Shown: positions 27,065 to 35,951, numbered from the stretch's first letter. The stretch is DNA of 64,000 nt from Pseudorhodobacter aquimaris (GCF_001202025.1 NZ_LGHS01000052.1:7501-71500); one strand, 5' to 3'. Translations and numbers: made by a program. The notes: generated by a model from the letters alone, not told the origin.

Positions 27065-27928
27065 CTAGCTTTCGCGCGCGATCACGAAACGTGCCGCCGC
27101 TGTCAGATTATCTGCCTTTGCACCATATGGCGCAAGGGCGGTGGTCGCCTCGTCAATCAGGGTGGCGGCACGGGCCTTGGCACCGTCCAGCCCCAAAAGG
27201 GAAACGAAGGTGGCCTTGCCGGCATCGGCATCCTTGCCCAGCCGTTTGCCCGCCTTTGTCGCATCCCCAGTCACATCCAGAATGTCATCGGTGATTTGAA
27301 ACGCAAGTCCGATGGCTGCGGCGAAACGCGCAAGTGGGGCGGGATCAGCGCCCGCCAGAACCGCACCCGCAGTGGCCGACCATTCAAACAAAGCGCCGGT
27401 CTTGCCGCGCTGCAGACGGGTGATCTGGTCCAATGTCAACGGCGTGGTCGCGGTTTCAGCCGCGATATCCAGCGCCTGCCCCAACACCATACCACGCGCA
27501 CCCGCCGCACGGGCCATGACAGCCACCAGATCAAGCCGGTTGGCACCAAGGGCAGGATCGGTCAACAATTCAAACGCCAGTGATTGCAGCGCGTCACCGG
27601 CCAGAACGGCAACCGCCTCATCCCATTTGCGATGAACGGTGGGCAAGCCGCGACGCAGGTCGTCATTATCCATACAGGGCATATCATCATGCACCAATGA
27701 GTAGGCATGCATCGCCTCAATCGCTGCCGCAGCCGCAACCGCGTTTTCAGGCGCGATCCCGTGCAGCGCCGCCGATTCCAACACGAAAAACCCGCGCAGG
27801 CCCTTGCCGCCAGTACAGGCATAGCGCATCGCGTGGATCACAGGCTCATCATCAAGCCCTGCCAATGCGGTATCAAGCCGGGTTTGCACGCAGGCCGAAG
27901 AGGCCGCAAGCAGCGCCGGAAAGCTCAC
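27065..27928 (-). CDS. ispA: polyprenyl synthetase (farnesyl/geranylgeranyl diphosphate synthase type)
   Basis: 287 residues. The first aspartate-rich motif is DDMPCMDNDD near residue 83 and the second is DDILDVTGD near 222; both bind Mg-diphosphate. It chains isopentenyl diphosphate units to make farnesyl (or longer) diphosphate. The start overlaps the stop of xseB (ATGA at 27925-27928), a translationally coupled pair, and dxs follows 16 bp downstream. Confidence 0.95.
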   Translation of the reverse strand: MSFPALLAASSACVQTRLDTALAGLDDEPVIHAMRYACTGGKGLRGFFVLESAALHGIAPENAVAAAAAIEAMHAYSLVHDDMPCMDNDDLRRGLPTVHRKWDEAVAVLAGDALQSLAFELLTDPALGANRLDLVAVMARAAGARGMVLGQALDIAAETATTPLTLDQITRLQRGKTGALFEWSATAGAVLAGADPAPLARFAAAIGLAFQITDDILDVTGDATKAGKRLGKDADAGKATFVSLLGLDGAKARAATLIDEATTALAPYGAKADNLTAAARFVIARES

Positions 27929-28164
27929 ATCCCCTCCGCCGGGGTGGCGCCGACGGCCTGGCCATCCTTGGCGCGGATCATCTCGACCTTATCCTCGGCC
28001 TCTTTCAGCTTGGCCGCGCAGTGCGCCTTAAGGGCAGCGCCGCGTTCATACAGCGCAATCGAGGCCTCTAGCGGCACTTCGCCCCGTTCAAGCGAGGTGA
28101 CGACCTGCTCCAGCGCGCCCATCGCTTCTTCAAAACTCATTTCTGCCACTGGCTTATCGGTCAT
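27925..28164 (-). CDS. xseB: exodeoxyribonuclease VII small subunit
   Basis: 79 residues. It pairs with XseA to degrade single-stranded DNA. The segment FEEAMGALEQVVTSLERGEVPLEASIALYERG is diagnostic. Overlaps ispA by 4 bp and the deacetylase-like gene by 11 bp, so all are in one operon. xseA is not in the window. Confidence 0.95.
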   Translation of the reverse strand: MTDKPVAEMSFEEAMGALEQVVTSLERGEVPLEASIALYERGAALKAHCAAKLKEAEDKVEMIRAKDGQAVGATPAEGM

Positions 28165-29086
28165 TCCCGCGTTCCTTCAATACTGCCACATGTGCGGCGG
28201 TAGAGGCCGCCAGCGCATCCAGATCATAACCGCCCTCAAGGGCCGATACCACCCGCCCCGCGCAATGCCTGTCGGCAAGATCACAAATTCTGTGGGTGAG
28301 CCACGCGAAATCATCCTCATCCCAGCGCAACCCCCCCAATGGATCGGCATGATGGGCATCGAAACCGGCCGAGATAAGAATAAGATCGGGCGCAAACGCA
28401 TCAATCGCGGGAAAAAGCTGCGCCTCATATGCCGCGCGCATTTCGGCCCCCGTACAACCCGCAGACAGGGGCAGGTTGTGGATCTGACCATGCGCGCCTT
28501 TTTCCGATGCCGCCCCCGTACCGGGATATTGCGGCATTTCATGCGAAGAAGCGAAAACCACGCGCGGCTCATCCCACAAAAGGCTTTGGGTGCCATTGCC
28601 GTGATGCACGTCGAAATCCACAATCGCCACCCGCGAAAGCCCGTGATGGTCCAACGCATATTTGGCCGCAATCGCGATGGTACCAAAGAGGCAAAACCCC
28701 ATCGCGATCTCGCGCTCGGCATGATGGCCCGGCGGGCGTGTGGCCACAAAGGCATTCGCCGCCCCGCCCGACAACACCAGATCAACCGCCCCGCACGCAC
28801 CGCCCACGCCCCGCAAGGCCGCGTCAAAACTGCCGGGGGCCAGATAGGTATCGCCCGTCAGCCCAACCCAGCCCTGCGACGGGATCGCGGCACGCAGCAT
28901 GTCGATATGGCGCGCCGAATGGCAGCGCAGGATATCCTCTGCACGCCCCAGGTCCGCATCACGCCGCAACAAATCCATCCCCGAAAGTGCCGCGGTAACG
29001 GCATGAAGCCGCGCGACCTGCTCAGGATTGCCCGGCGGCTCAATGTGCAGATCGCAGTCGGGATGGGTAAAAAAGGCGGTTGTCAT
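28154..29086 (-). CDS. histone deacetylase-family hydrolase
   Basis: 310 residues with the arginase/deacetylase fold. Zinc and active-site motifs are in order: RPPGHHAE (about 117-124), DFDVHHGNGTQ (about 151-161), and ISAGFDAHHADP (about 230-241). Bacterial members deacetylate acetylpolyamines or acetoin-like small molecules and sometimes proteins; the true substrate is unknown. It shares the operon with xseB, ispA and dxs. No clear ribosome-binding site precedes the ATG at 29086, but the N-terminus from there matches the family. Confidence 0.9.
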   Translation of the reverse strand: MTTAFFTHPDCDLHIEPPGNPEQVARLHAVTAALSGMDLLRRDADLGRAEDILRCHSARHIDMLRAAIPSQGWVGLTGDTYLAPGSFDAALRGVGGACGAVDLVLSGGAANAFVATRPPGHHAEREIAMGFCLFGTIAIAAKYALDHHGLSRVAIVDFDVHHGNGTQSLLWDEPRVVFASSHEMPQYPGTGAASEKGAHGQIHNLPLSAGCTGAEMRAAYEAQLFPAIDAFAPDLILISAGFDAHHADPLGGLRWDEDDFAWLTHRICDLADRHCAGRVVSALEGGYDLDALAASTAAHVAVLKERGNDR

Positions 29087-29135
29087 CAGGAGGCTTTCAC
29101 GGCTGCAACAAACTCAGGTCTCGGCTGGGAATTTT

Positions 29136-29849
29136 TCAGTCCGGCGCCAGCATATAGCCCTCACCGCGCACGGTTTGAAGATAGCGCGGCTGCTTGGGGT
29201 CACGTTCGATCTTGCGGCGAAGGCGGGTGATCTGCACATCCACCGCGCGCTCTTGCCCGCTGCTTTCCTCGGTCCCATCAGTGCGGCCCAGATCGCCGGC
29301 AAGGGTTTCACGGCTTATCGGCTCTCCCGGTTGGGCGGCGAACACGCGCATCAACTGCGCCTCGGTCGCGGTCAGCCGCACGGGGTCACGCCCCTGCCAC
29401 AGCTCTGCCCGATCCACATCATAGCGAACAGTGCCAAGATGCAGCACTTTTGGACCAACCTCGGCCTGCGCCTGCGGGACACGGCGCAAAATGGCGTTGA
29501 TGCGCAACAACAGCTCTTTTGGTTCAAAGGGTTTGACGAGGTAATCATCCGCCCCGGCCTCCAGCCCCTCGATCTTGCTTGTGGATTCGCCCCGTGCCGT
29601 CAGCAACAGGATCGGCACACTTAGCCGCTCACGCAATTCACGGGTCAGGGCGATACCATCAACGCCGGGCATCATCACATCCAGCACGATCATATCAAAG
29701 TCCAACCCGTCCAGCAGACGCCGCGCCTGCGCGCCATCCCGCGCGATTGTGACTAAAAAGCCATTACGCATCAGGAACTTTTGCAAAAGCCCGCGAATGC
29801 GTTCGTCATCATCAACCACCAAGAGATGGGCCTGCGGATCAGGGATCAT
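29136..29849 (-). CDS. petR: OmpR-family response regulator, PetR-like
   Basis: 237 residues. The receiver domain (1-120) has the acidic pocket VVDDDE, phosphoacceptor Asp57 (VLDVMMPG), Thr84 and Lys106 (VKPFEP). The C-terminal winged-helix DNA-binding domain ends in RGEGYML. In Rhodobacter capsulatus PetR is encoded with PetP and is associated with expression of the cytochrome bc1 and photosynthesis/respiratory genes. The start overlaps the petP stop by 4 bp (ATGA), and the neighbouring genes match the Rhodobacterales arrangement. No sensor kinase is adjacent, which is normal for this locus. Confidence 0.9.
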   Translation of the reverse strand: MIPDPQAHLLVVDDDERIRGLLQKFLMRNGFLVTIARDGAQARRLLDGLDFDMIVLDVMMPGVDGIALTRELRERLSVPILLLTARGESTSKIEGLEAGADDYLVKPFEPKELLLRINAILRRVPQAQAEVGPKVLHLGTVRYDVDRAELWQGRDPVRLTATEAQLMRVFAAQPGEPISRETLAGDLGRTDGTEESSGQERAVDVQITRLRRKIERDPKQPRYLQTVRGEGYMLAPD

Positions 29850-30343
29850 ATGTTCGCCTCCTTCAGGCTTTGATACTGACGATTGGCATCCTCGTCCATC
29901 ATCGCCTCAAGCACCAACCGAAATCCCTGCACCGCCCCCGGCCCCGCCGCACGGTAAGCGGCCCGCAAACGAGCCCGCTGGGCATCCGACAAACGACGTT
30001 CCAACGCGGCACCCTTCTCGGTCAGGTGTAAATGGCGTTCGCGCTTATCGGAATGGCCTACACGGCTTTCCACCAGATCATCTGCGATCAGGCTGCGCAA
30101 AACCCGGTTGAGCGATTGTTTCGTCACCCCCAGAATCGCCAGAAGGTTATTCACCGTGGTCCCAGGGCTGCGATGAATGAAATGCAATGCGCGGTGATGG
30201 GCGCGGCCATAGTCCATCCCCTCCAGAATGCGGTCAGGATCAGCGGTAAATCCGCGATAGGCAAAGAACATCGCCTCGATCCCCTTACGCACCTGATCAT
30301 CGGTCAGGAACAGCAGGTTTTCACCCGTCTGCAAATGATCCAT
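29846..30343 (-). CDS. petP: MarR-family regulator, PetP-like
   Basis: 165 residues with a winged helix-turn-helix (LLAILGVTKQSLNRVLRSLIADDLVESRVGHSDKRERHLHLT). In R. capsulatus PetP is the small regulator encoded before PetR. The ATG at 30343 follows AAGGGGAGCAGGCT. It is divergent from ilvE; the 154-bp gap holds the palindrome AATTGCGCAATT, which could be its operator. Confidence 0.87.
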   Translation of the reverse strand: MDHLQTGENLLFLTDDQVRKGIEAMFFAYRGFTADPDRILEGMDYGRAHHRALHFIHRSPGTTVNNLLAILGVTKQSLNRVLRSLIADDLVESRVGHSDKRERHLHLTEKGAALERRLSDAQRARLRAAYRAAGPGAVQGFRLVLEAMMDEDANRQYQSLKEANI

Positions 30344-30457
30344 AGCCTGCTCCCCTTTATTGCTTGCCGGATTTTACGTCAGCCTTGTTGACTTTCCAAG
30401 CCTCGAATGCTAGCAAATCGACGTGGTATACGCAACTTTATGACCTAAGCGGCCCTA

Positions 30458-30469
30458 AATTGCGCAATT
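30458..30469. promoter_or_regulatory. 12-bp perfect palindrome between petP and ilvE
   Basis: AATTGCGCAATT lies 115 bp upstream of petP and 29 bp upstream of ilvE, inside a longer AT-rich context. Perfect palindromes of this size are typical operators for dimeric MarR-type regulators, so PetP autoregulation or ilvE control is possible. This is inferred from position and symmetry only. Confidence 0.4.
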
Positions 30470-30497
30470 AATGCAAATTTACTTACGGAGAGCGCAG

Positions 30498-31364
30498 ATG
30501 GCCGGATATGATGATCGCGATGGCAAGATATGGATGGACGGGGAATTGGTCGAATGGCGCGATGCCAATGTCCATATCCTGACCCACGCGCTGCACTATG
30601 CCTCCTCGGTGTTTGAGGGGGAGCGTTGCTACAACGGCAAGATCTTCAAATCGGTGGAGCACTCTGAGCGGCTGCGCAAGTCAGGGGAATTGCTGGATAT
30701 GCCCCTGCCCTATTCGGTTGCCGAAATCGAGGCCGCCAAGGAAGCCACACTGAAGGCAAACGGGTTCACCGATGCCTATGTGCGCGTAATCGCATGGCGC
30801 GGTGCCGGTGAGGATATGGGCGTCGCGGCCAAGCGTAACCCGATCCGCATGGCCATTGCGGCATGGGAATGGGGCAACTACTACGGTGATGCAAAGTTCA
30901 AGGGCGCCAAGCTGGACATCGCGAAATGGAAACGCCCCAGCCCCGAAACCATCCCCCATGCCGCCAAGGCCTCGGGGCTTTATATGATCTGCACCATGTC
31001 CAAACATGCAGCAGAGGCAAAGGGCTGTTCGGACGCGATGATGTTCGACTATCGCGGCTATGTGGCCGAGGCGACGGGGGCGAATATCTTCTTTGCCAAA
31101 GACGGTGTGGTTCATACACCGCTGGCAGACGGTATCCTGAACGGCATCACCCGCCAAACCGTGATCGGCATGCTCAAGGCCAAAGGGGTCGAAGTGCAGG
31201 AACGCCGGATCGAGGCGGCCGAACTGGAAGATATGCAGCAATGCTGGCTGACCGGAACGGCGGCCGAGATTACGCCAGTAGGCCAGATCGGGGATTACAC
31301 CTTTGAGGTCGGACAGATGATCAAGGACCTGTCCACCGAATATGAGGCCTTGGTCCGCGCCTGA
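30498..31364 (+). CDS. ilvE: branched-chain-amino-acid aminotransferase (paralogue 2)
   Basis: 288 residues of PLP fold type IV. PLP lysine in AAKASGLYM, the ANIFF segment, and LNGITRQTVI for phosphate binding. The N-terminal YASSVFEGERCY motif is classic IlvE, so this copy is the better candidate for the housekeeping transaminase of leucine, isoleucine and valine. The ATG at 30498 follows ACGGAGAGCGCAG. A strong terminator follows. It is divergent from petP. Confidence 0.93.
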   Translation: MAGYDDRDGKIWMDGELVEWRDANVHILTHALHYASSVFEGERCYNGKIFKSVEHSERLRKSGELLDMPLPYSVAEIEAAKEATLKANGFTDAYVRVIAWRGAGEDMGVAAKRNPIRMAIAAWEWGNYYGDAKFKGAKLDIAKWKRPSPETIPHAAKASGLYMICTMSKHAAEAKGCSDAMMFDYRGYVAEATGANIFFAKDGVVHTPLADGILNGITRQTVIGMLKAKGVEVQERRIEAAELEDMQQCWLTGTAAEITPVGQIGDYTFEVGQMIKDLSTEYEALVRA

Positions 31365-31374
31365 TCCCAAGTCA

Positions 31375-31404
31375 AAAGCCCGGTGCCAAGCGCCGGGCTT
31401 TTTA
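31375..31404 (+). terminator. intrinsic terminator after ilvE
   Basis: AAAGCCCGG (31375-31383) pairs with CCGGGCTTT (31393-31401) in a 9-bp perfect stem with a 9-nt loop, ending in a five-T run. Confidence 0.9.
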
Positions 31405-31406
31405 AA

Positions 31407-31598
31407 TCAGGCCATATGGCCGCGCGCGATTCGCAGGTATTGCTGAACGCGTGTACCGCTGTGACCTTGCGAGCGCTGCACCAGCGTGCGGATGGCCGGA
31501 TGCGGCGTTTCCTCTCCTGAACGCTTCTCCATCGCCCAAAAGTGCTTTTTGCGCGGGGTATCAGAAGGCTTGCGCTTGTCTGCGATATGCTTGGTCAT
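31407..31598 (-). CDS. small basic protein, 63 aa, unknown function
   Basis: 63 residues, rich in Lys, Arg and His. The sequence starts MTKHIADKRKP and ends in LRIARGHMA, with no signal peptide or membrane segment. It has a strong ribosome site (GGGAGGAG, about five bases before the ATG at 31598), which is why I accept it as a real gene. It sits just upstream of queG's 3' end on the same strand (the gap to queG is 53 bp). Function unknown; nucleic-acid binding would fit the charge but is a guess. Confidence 0.62.
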   Translation of the reverse strand: MTKHIADKRKPSDTPRKKHFWAMEKRSGEETPHPAIRTLVQRSQGHSGTRVQQYLRIARGHMA

Positions 31599-31651
31599 AG
31601 TCTCCTCCCTCAAGGTCTATGAGGGGATCATAACACATCCGCTGGCCTGCG

Positions 31652-32680
31652 TCACGACAGTCGGGCGATGGCCCAGGCAGCCGCATCGACAACGGTTTCA
31701 TTCGGATCGGCCAACAACGGCGTGGCCGCATCGCGCAATGCCGGGTTGCCGGAATTGCCAATGGCGTAAAGAACGTTGCGGATAAAACGGTTACGCCCGA
31801 TCCGCTTGACCGGGCTGCCCGAAAAACTGGTGCGGAAACTGGCATCATCAAGTGCTGCCAACTCTGCCAGCGGCGGCGCGCCAACGCGGTGGGCATAGCC
31901 ATTCTCAGAGGCTGAAACCGCGAATTTATTCCACGGGCAAATGGCAAGGCAATCATCACAGCCATAGATGCGATTCCCCAACAACGGACGCAGTTCGGGG
32001 TCAATCGGGCCGTTATGCTCAATCGTCAGATAGGAAATGCAGCGTCGCGCATCCAGCTGATAAGGCGCCGGGAACGCCTTGGTCGGGCAAATATCAAGAC
32101 AGGCGGTGCAATTGCCACAATGGCTGGTTTCCGGCCCATCGCGCGGCAATTCCATCGTGGTAAAGATGGAACCGAGGAAGAACCAGTTCCCCAGATCGCG
32201 CGACAAAAGGTTGGTGTGCTTGCCCTGCCAGCCCAAGCCCGCCGCCTGCGCCAAGGGTTTTTCCATCACGGGGGCGGTATCGACGAAAACCTTGATCTGC
32301 GCGCCGGTCTGTTCAACCATCCAGCGGCCCAACCGTTTCAGACGCTTTTTCACCAGATCATGATAATCACGCCCCTGCGCATAGACCGACACAGCCGCCT
32401 GTTCGCGCAACTCCAGCACCGGCAGCGGATTTTCGGGGGGGGTATAGACCTCAGCCAACATGATGACCGAACGCGCTTCGGGCCAAAGTGCGGCAGCAGA
32501 ACCCCGCCAGCCCATGCGTTCCGCCATCCAGCCCATCTGCCCGTGACGGCCCAGATCAACATATTGCGTCAGCCGCTCTGCCGTATGGGGCGTGGCATCC
32601 GGCGTGCAAATGCCCATGGCCGAGAACCCCTCGGCCAGCGCGCGATCATGCAGCACTGCGCGAAAGGCGGCGGCATCCAT
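31652..32680 (-). CDS. queG: epoxyqueuosine reductase
   Basis: 342 residues. It uses cobalamin and two iron-sulfur clusters to reduce epoxyqueuosine to queuosine at the tRNA wobble base. The two 4Fe-4S motifs are [15 protein letters not shown] and [12 protein letters not shown]. The C-terminal part has a HEAT-like helical segment ([14 protein letters not shown]). The start at 32680 is 3 bp beyond the ptsN stop, so the two are co-transcribed with hpf and the lpt genes upstream. Confidence 0.95.
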   Translation of the reverse strand: MDAAAFRAVLHDRALAEGFSAMGICTPDATPHTAERLTQYVDLGRHGQMGWMAERMGWRGSAAALWPEARSVIMLAEVYTPPENPLPVLELREQAAVSVYAQGRDYHDLVKKRLKRLGRWMVEQTGAQIKVFVDTAPVMEKPLAQAAGLGWQGKHTNLLSRDLGNWFFLGSIFTTMELPRDGPETSHCGNCTACLDICPTKAFPAPYQLDARRCISYLTIEHNGPIDPELRPLLGNRIYGCDDCLAICPWNKFAVSASENGYAHRVGAPPLAELAALDDASFRTSFSGSPVKRIGRNRFIRNVLYAIGNSGNPALRDAATPLLADPNETVVDAAAWAIARLS

Positions 32681-32683
32681 GGA

Positions 32684-33148
32684 TCAGGCCGCTTTTGAGG
32701 TGCGTGCTTCGGTCAAAATGGCGTGCAGTTTGGCAGGGTCATTATTGGCGCGCAGCTTGGCCACCACACCCGCATCGCGCATCGTCCGCGAAACCAGCGC
32801 CAGCGCCTTGAGGTGGTCCACCCCGGAATCCTTGGGCGCAAACAGCGCAAACACCAGATCGACGGGCAGCCGGTCGACCGAATCATATTCCAGCGGTTTT
32901 TCCAGACGAAAGAACACACCGATGATCTTATCCAGCTCTTCCAGCCTTGCATGTGGCAAGGCGATGCCATGGCCCACACCAGTCGGGCCAAGGCTCTCGC
33001 GTTCCTGAATGCCATCCACCGCAATAGAGGCATTCAGGCCATGGACAGAGGCCACCACCTCACCGATCTCTTGAAAGAGACGCTTCTTGCTGGTGAGATG
33101 GTTGATGATGCGAACAGCACCAGGCTCCAAAAGGCTTGCTATGTCCAT
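32684..33148 (-). CDS. ptsN: PTS IIA-like nitrogen-regulatory protein
   Basis: 154 residues. The EIIA-Ntr fold with phosphorylatable His66 in GIALPHARLE. It is phosphorylated by the PtsP/NPr relay and affects potassium, nitrogen and carbon control. No transporter EIIBC is adjacent. The order hpf-ptsN downstream of lptB is the classic rpoN-region order, but no rpoN is seen between lptB and hpf here. Confidence 0.95.
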   Translation of the reverse strand: MDIASLLEPGAVRIINHLTSKKRLFQEIGEVVASVHGLNASIAVDGIQERESLGPTGVGHGIALPHARLEELDKIIGVFFRLEKPLEYDSVDRLPVDLVFALFAPKDSGVDHLKALALVSRTMRDAGVVAKLRANNDPAKLHAILTEARTSKAA

Positions 33149-33181
33149 GACCCGCTTTATCCCGCGCCAAGGTTGGGCGCT

Positions 33182-33757
33182 TTACTTTGTGTGCCGCGGG
33201 TCAATCCAGCCGATGTTACCGTCATCGCGACGATATACGACATTCACCCCGCCATGTTTAGAGTTCCGAAAGACCAACATGCGTTGCTCTGCCAGTTCCA
33301 GCTGCATGACTGCCTCACCAACCGAGACCGTGGGGACCTTGGTCTCCATCTCGGCGATGATCATGGGCTGGAGTGACTCGGGCTCTGCGTCTCCATACTC
33401 TTCATTCGAGGCGAGGATATAGGACGAACCGCCGTCAAACTCAACCGGGGTCGAGCGATCACGGTGATGATCGCGCAAACGCCGCTTGTAACGGCGCAAT
33501 TGTTTGTCGAGCTTTTCACGGCAAGACTCAAAAGCGGCATAGACTTCACTCGCCTGCCCGCGTGCTTGTGCGGTCAGACCTGTGGAAAGGTGGATTGTCG
33601 CCTCACAGACCAGTTCATGTGCGTTGCGTGAAAATATCACAAGGGCATCCGTCGGGCGCAGGGCATATTTTTCAACCGTCTCGCCAAGTTCGGCCTTCAC
33701 ATGGGTTTGAAGCGCCTCGCCAATTTCGATTTGTCTACCGCTGATCTGATACCGCAT
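33182..33757 (-). CDS. hpf: long-form ribosome hibernation promoting factor
   Basis: 191 residues. The N-terminal S30AE domain (about 1-100) binds in the 30S mRNA channel, and the C-terminal domain (about 130-190) with IVRTKxF-like KVPTVSVGEAVMQLELAEQRMLVFRNS mediates 70S dimerisation. The long form alone makes 100S dimers. The ATG at 33757 follows AAGGAGGGACT. About 100 bp upstream is a perfect CtrA-type site. Confidence 0.95.
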   Translation of the reverse strand: MRYQISGRQIEIGEALQTHVKAELGETVEKYALRPTDALVIFSRNAHELVCEATIHLSTGLTAQARGQASEVYAAFESCREKLDKQLRRYKRRLRDHHRDRSTPVEFDGGSSYILASNEEYGDAEPESLQPMIIAEMETKVPTVSVGEAVMQLELAEQRMLVFRNSKHGGVNVVYRRDDGNIGWIDPRHTK

Positions 33758-33856
33758 AGTCCCTCCTTCGTGGTCCGGCATAGGGGTGGCCCTGCACTGT
33801 GCAAGACGCCTTGCCGATGGGTTTTCGGCACCGGGGCAACCGGTTAATACCTTTTG

Positions 33857-33871
33857 TTAATGGGCAGTTAA
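33857..33871. promoter_or_regulatory. CtrA-type binding site TTAA-N7-TTAA upstream of hpf
   Basis: On the plus strand TTAA (33857-33860), seven bases, TTAA (33868-33871); reading on the minus (hpf) strand the half-sites are TTAAC, matching the consensus TTAA-N7-TTAAC. A third TTAA half-site at about 33844 flanks it. It is 100-115 bp upstream of the hpf start and about 160 bp past lptB's stop. CtrA controls cell cycle, motility and gene transfer agent genes in alphaproteobacteria. Confidence 0.55.
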
Positions 33872-34032
33872 CCCTTGGCATCACTAAAATCCGATTGGTC
33901 CGGTTCACGCTTGTATCCAAGGTATTTGGCGACACAGACGGGCAACTTGTCAATGGGGTCGTAGCAAAACTGTCAGATTTGTCACGGTTTCGGCGCACCG
34001 GTTGCGATAAAAAATTTTCAAGGGGGCGGCGA

Positions 34033-34794
34033 TCAGAAAATCTTGAAGTTTTGGCCCAAATAAACGCGGCGCACGTTTTCATCGCGCACGACCTCTTCGG
34101 TGGTGCCGCTCATCAAGACGGTACCATCATGCAAGATATAGGCGCGGTCCACGATATCCAGCGTTTCGCGGACGTTGTGATCGGTGATTAGCACACCAAT
34201 CCCGCGCCGTTTCAGATCGCTGACCAGATGACGAATCTCGCCCACGGCAATCGGGTCCACCCCCGCAAAAGGTTCATCCAACAGCAGATATTTCGGATCG
34301 GCGGCCAAACAGCGCGCAATCTCTACCCGCCGCCGTTCGCCACCCGACAAGGCCAGCGCAGGTGCGCGGCGCAGGTGGGTGATCGAGAACTCCAGCAACA
34401 GCTCTTCCAGCCGCTCACGCCGCTTGTGGCGGTCATCCAGCGTAATCTCCAACACCGCAAGGATATTATCTTCAACGTTCAAGCCACGGAAAATGCTGAC
34501 CTCTTGCGGCAAATAGCCAATGCCAAGCCGCGCGCGGCGGTACATCGGCAAGCTGGTGACGTCCGTGCCGTCAATCAACACACGCCCACCCTCGGGTGAG
34601 ATAAGACCCGCAATCGCGTAAAAGCAGGTGGTCTTGCCAGAACCATTCGGCCCCAAAAGGGCGACCACCTCGCCACGATTAAGCTGCATCGAGACATCGC
34701 GGATCACGGGCCGCTTTTTATAGCTTTTGCGCAGACCTTCGATGCAAAGGCCGGCTGTCCCGTCGGTCACAGATAGATCAGGTTTGGACGCCAT
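34033..34794 (-). CDS. lptB: LPS export ABC transporter ATP-binding protein
   Basis: 253 residues. Walker A GPNGSGKTT at 48-56, signature LSGGERRR at 149-156, Walker B LLLDEPFAGVDP at 170-181. LptB powers lipopolysaccharide extraction by LptFG and passage to LptC, LptA and the outer-membrane LptDE. Its start codon overlaps the last base of lptA, so lptC-lptA-lptB are a single unit. The 275-bp gap to hpf probably carries a separate promoter. Confidence 0.97.
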   Translation of the reverse strand: MASKPDLSVTDGTAGLCIEGLRKSYKKRPVIRDVSMQLNRGEVVALLGPNGSGKTTCFYAIAGLISPEGGRVLIDGTDVTSLPMYRRARLGIGYLPQEVSIFRGLNVEDNILAVLEITLDDRHKRRERLEELLLEFSITHLRRAPALALSGGERRRVEIARCLAADPKYLLLDEPFAGVDPIAVGEIRHLVSDLKRRGIGVLITDHNVRETLDIVDRAYILHDGTVLMSGTTEEVVRDENVRRVYLGQNFKIF

Positions 34795-35294
34795 CAGTTC
34801 TGGGCCTTGCCCGGCTGAAAGACGGTCTGAACCCGCCCCTCCATCACGCCGGTTCCGGCCTTCAGATCAATCACCAGCTTTTGCCCCGACAGCGCATTTC
34901 CGCCTTGGGTCAGCAAGACATCGCCGGTCATCACCACAGTGCCGCTGTCGATGGTATAGACCGCCGCACGCGATTCGGCAGCATCCGTGGCATTGATCAA
35001 CGTCACGCCGTCGCTTGCATAAAGCTTGGCGATCCCGGTGCCATCGGCGGTATATTCCACCTTCACCTGCCCCGCAGACAGGCGCATTTCGCCCTGACCC
35101 ACCAGAACATTGCCGGTGAACATCGCCGTGCCATCCGCCTGACTGACCGCAAGCTGATCGGCGGACACTTCAACCGGAAGGGTGGTGTCTTGCTTTAACC
35201 CGCCAAAGGCCACACTCGCGCCTTGCGCGCTGGCGATGGCCGGAAACAGGGCAAGCGATGCCAAAACGACGGTAACCTGAAACACCTTTAACAT
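34794..35294 (-). CDS. lptA: LPS transport periplasmic protein LptA
   Basis: 166 residues. Signal peptide (about 1-23, ending ASAQ) and one OstA/LptA beta-jellyroll (SADQLAVSQADGTAMFTGNVLVGQGEMRLSAG). LptA polymerises as a bridge for LPS across the periplasm. Overlaps lptB by one base; a 15-bp gap separates it from lptC. Confidence 0.93.
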   Translation of the reverse strand: MLKVFQVTVVLASLALFPAIASAQGASVAFGGLKQDTTLPVEVSADQLAVSQADGTAMFTGNVLVGQGEMRLSAGQVKVEYTADGTGIAKLYASDGVTLINATDAAESRAAVYTIDSGTVVMTGDVLLTQGGNALSGQKLVIDLKAGTGVMEGRVQTVFQPGKAQN

Positions 35295-35309
35295 GGCTTG
35301 TCCTGAACT

Positions 35310-35921
35310 TTATTTACCTGTGGGAGTATATAGCAGCCTAACACCATTCTTGAAAACAAGAAGATACTGGCCGGGGGCATCGGGTTGCTGGGAAATCTCC
35401 ATCGCGCCTGCGGTAATCTGCCCCGCCGGTGCCGTGCCTGTCACAGGCGTTTCGCTGATCAGAGAGGTGCGGTCCAGCGCTGCACGCATCGCATCAGTCG
35501 TCACCTCATAGCCGGTCGAAGTGGTCACCGTCACGCCCCCGTCCACCAACAGCACCCCCTGATCGGAATCGAGCATGCCGCGACCGGCAACCAGATTGGC
35601 ACGGCCGCCGTCTGGTGTCTGCAAATCCAGAACCAACGCATTGGCACTGGCGCCAAGAGCATCCCCCTGCTGTGGACGGGCCTCATCGGCGGAAATGGTC
35701 AGGGCGGCACCATCGTCGGTTACACCGGCCCATGTCGGTTGGGTCAAACGCGGTTCACGCACGCGGTCCTCGATATCCACCTCGGCAAAGGGAATCGCAT
35801 CGGAAGGGTCCACCGTGCGCGCCACCAGAAACAAGGTCGACAAAATCGCAAGCGCCAACAAGGGCAAGGCGACCTTGAGCCATGCCACCGCGGTCGAATG
35901 GAAATTGTCATCCCGCCTCAT
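35310..35921 (-). CDS. lptC: LPS export protein LptC
   Basis: 203 residues. One N-terminal transmembrane anchor (about 12-32: LKVALPLLALAILSTLFLVAR) followed by a beta-jellyroll domain. It passes LPS from LptB2FG to LptA. The identity is supported mainly by position directly upstream of lptA and by the anchor-plus-jellyroll layout, since LptC sequences diverge quickly. Confidence 0.9.
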   Translation of the reverse strand: MRRDDNFHSTAVAWLKVALPLLALAILSTLFLVARTVDPSDAIPFAEVDIEDRVREPRLTQPTWAGVTDDGAALTISADEARPQQGDALGASANALVLDLQTPDGGRANLVAGRGMLDSDQGVLLVDGGVTVTTSTGYEVTTDAMRAALDRTSLISETPVTGTAPAGQITAGAMEISQQPDAPGQYLLVFKNGVRLLYTPTGK

Positions 35922-35951
35922 CGTGCCCCTGCTTTCGCCAATATCTGCTGT

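Noticed and set aside
27707-29230. Long plus-strand open frame (507 aa)
   Set aside because: It is antisense to ispA, xseB and the deacetylase-like gene, all strongly recognisable. GC-rich codon use opens the opposite strand; no domain is seen.
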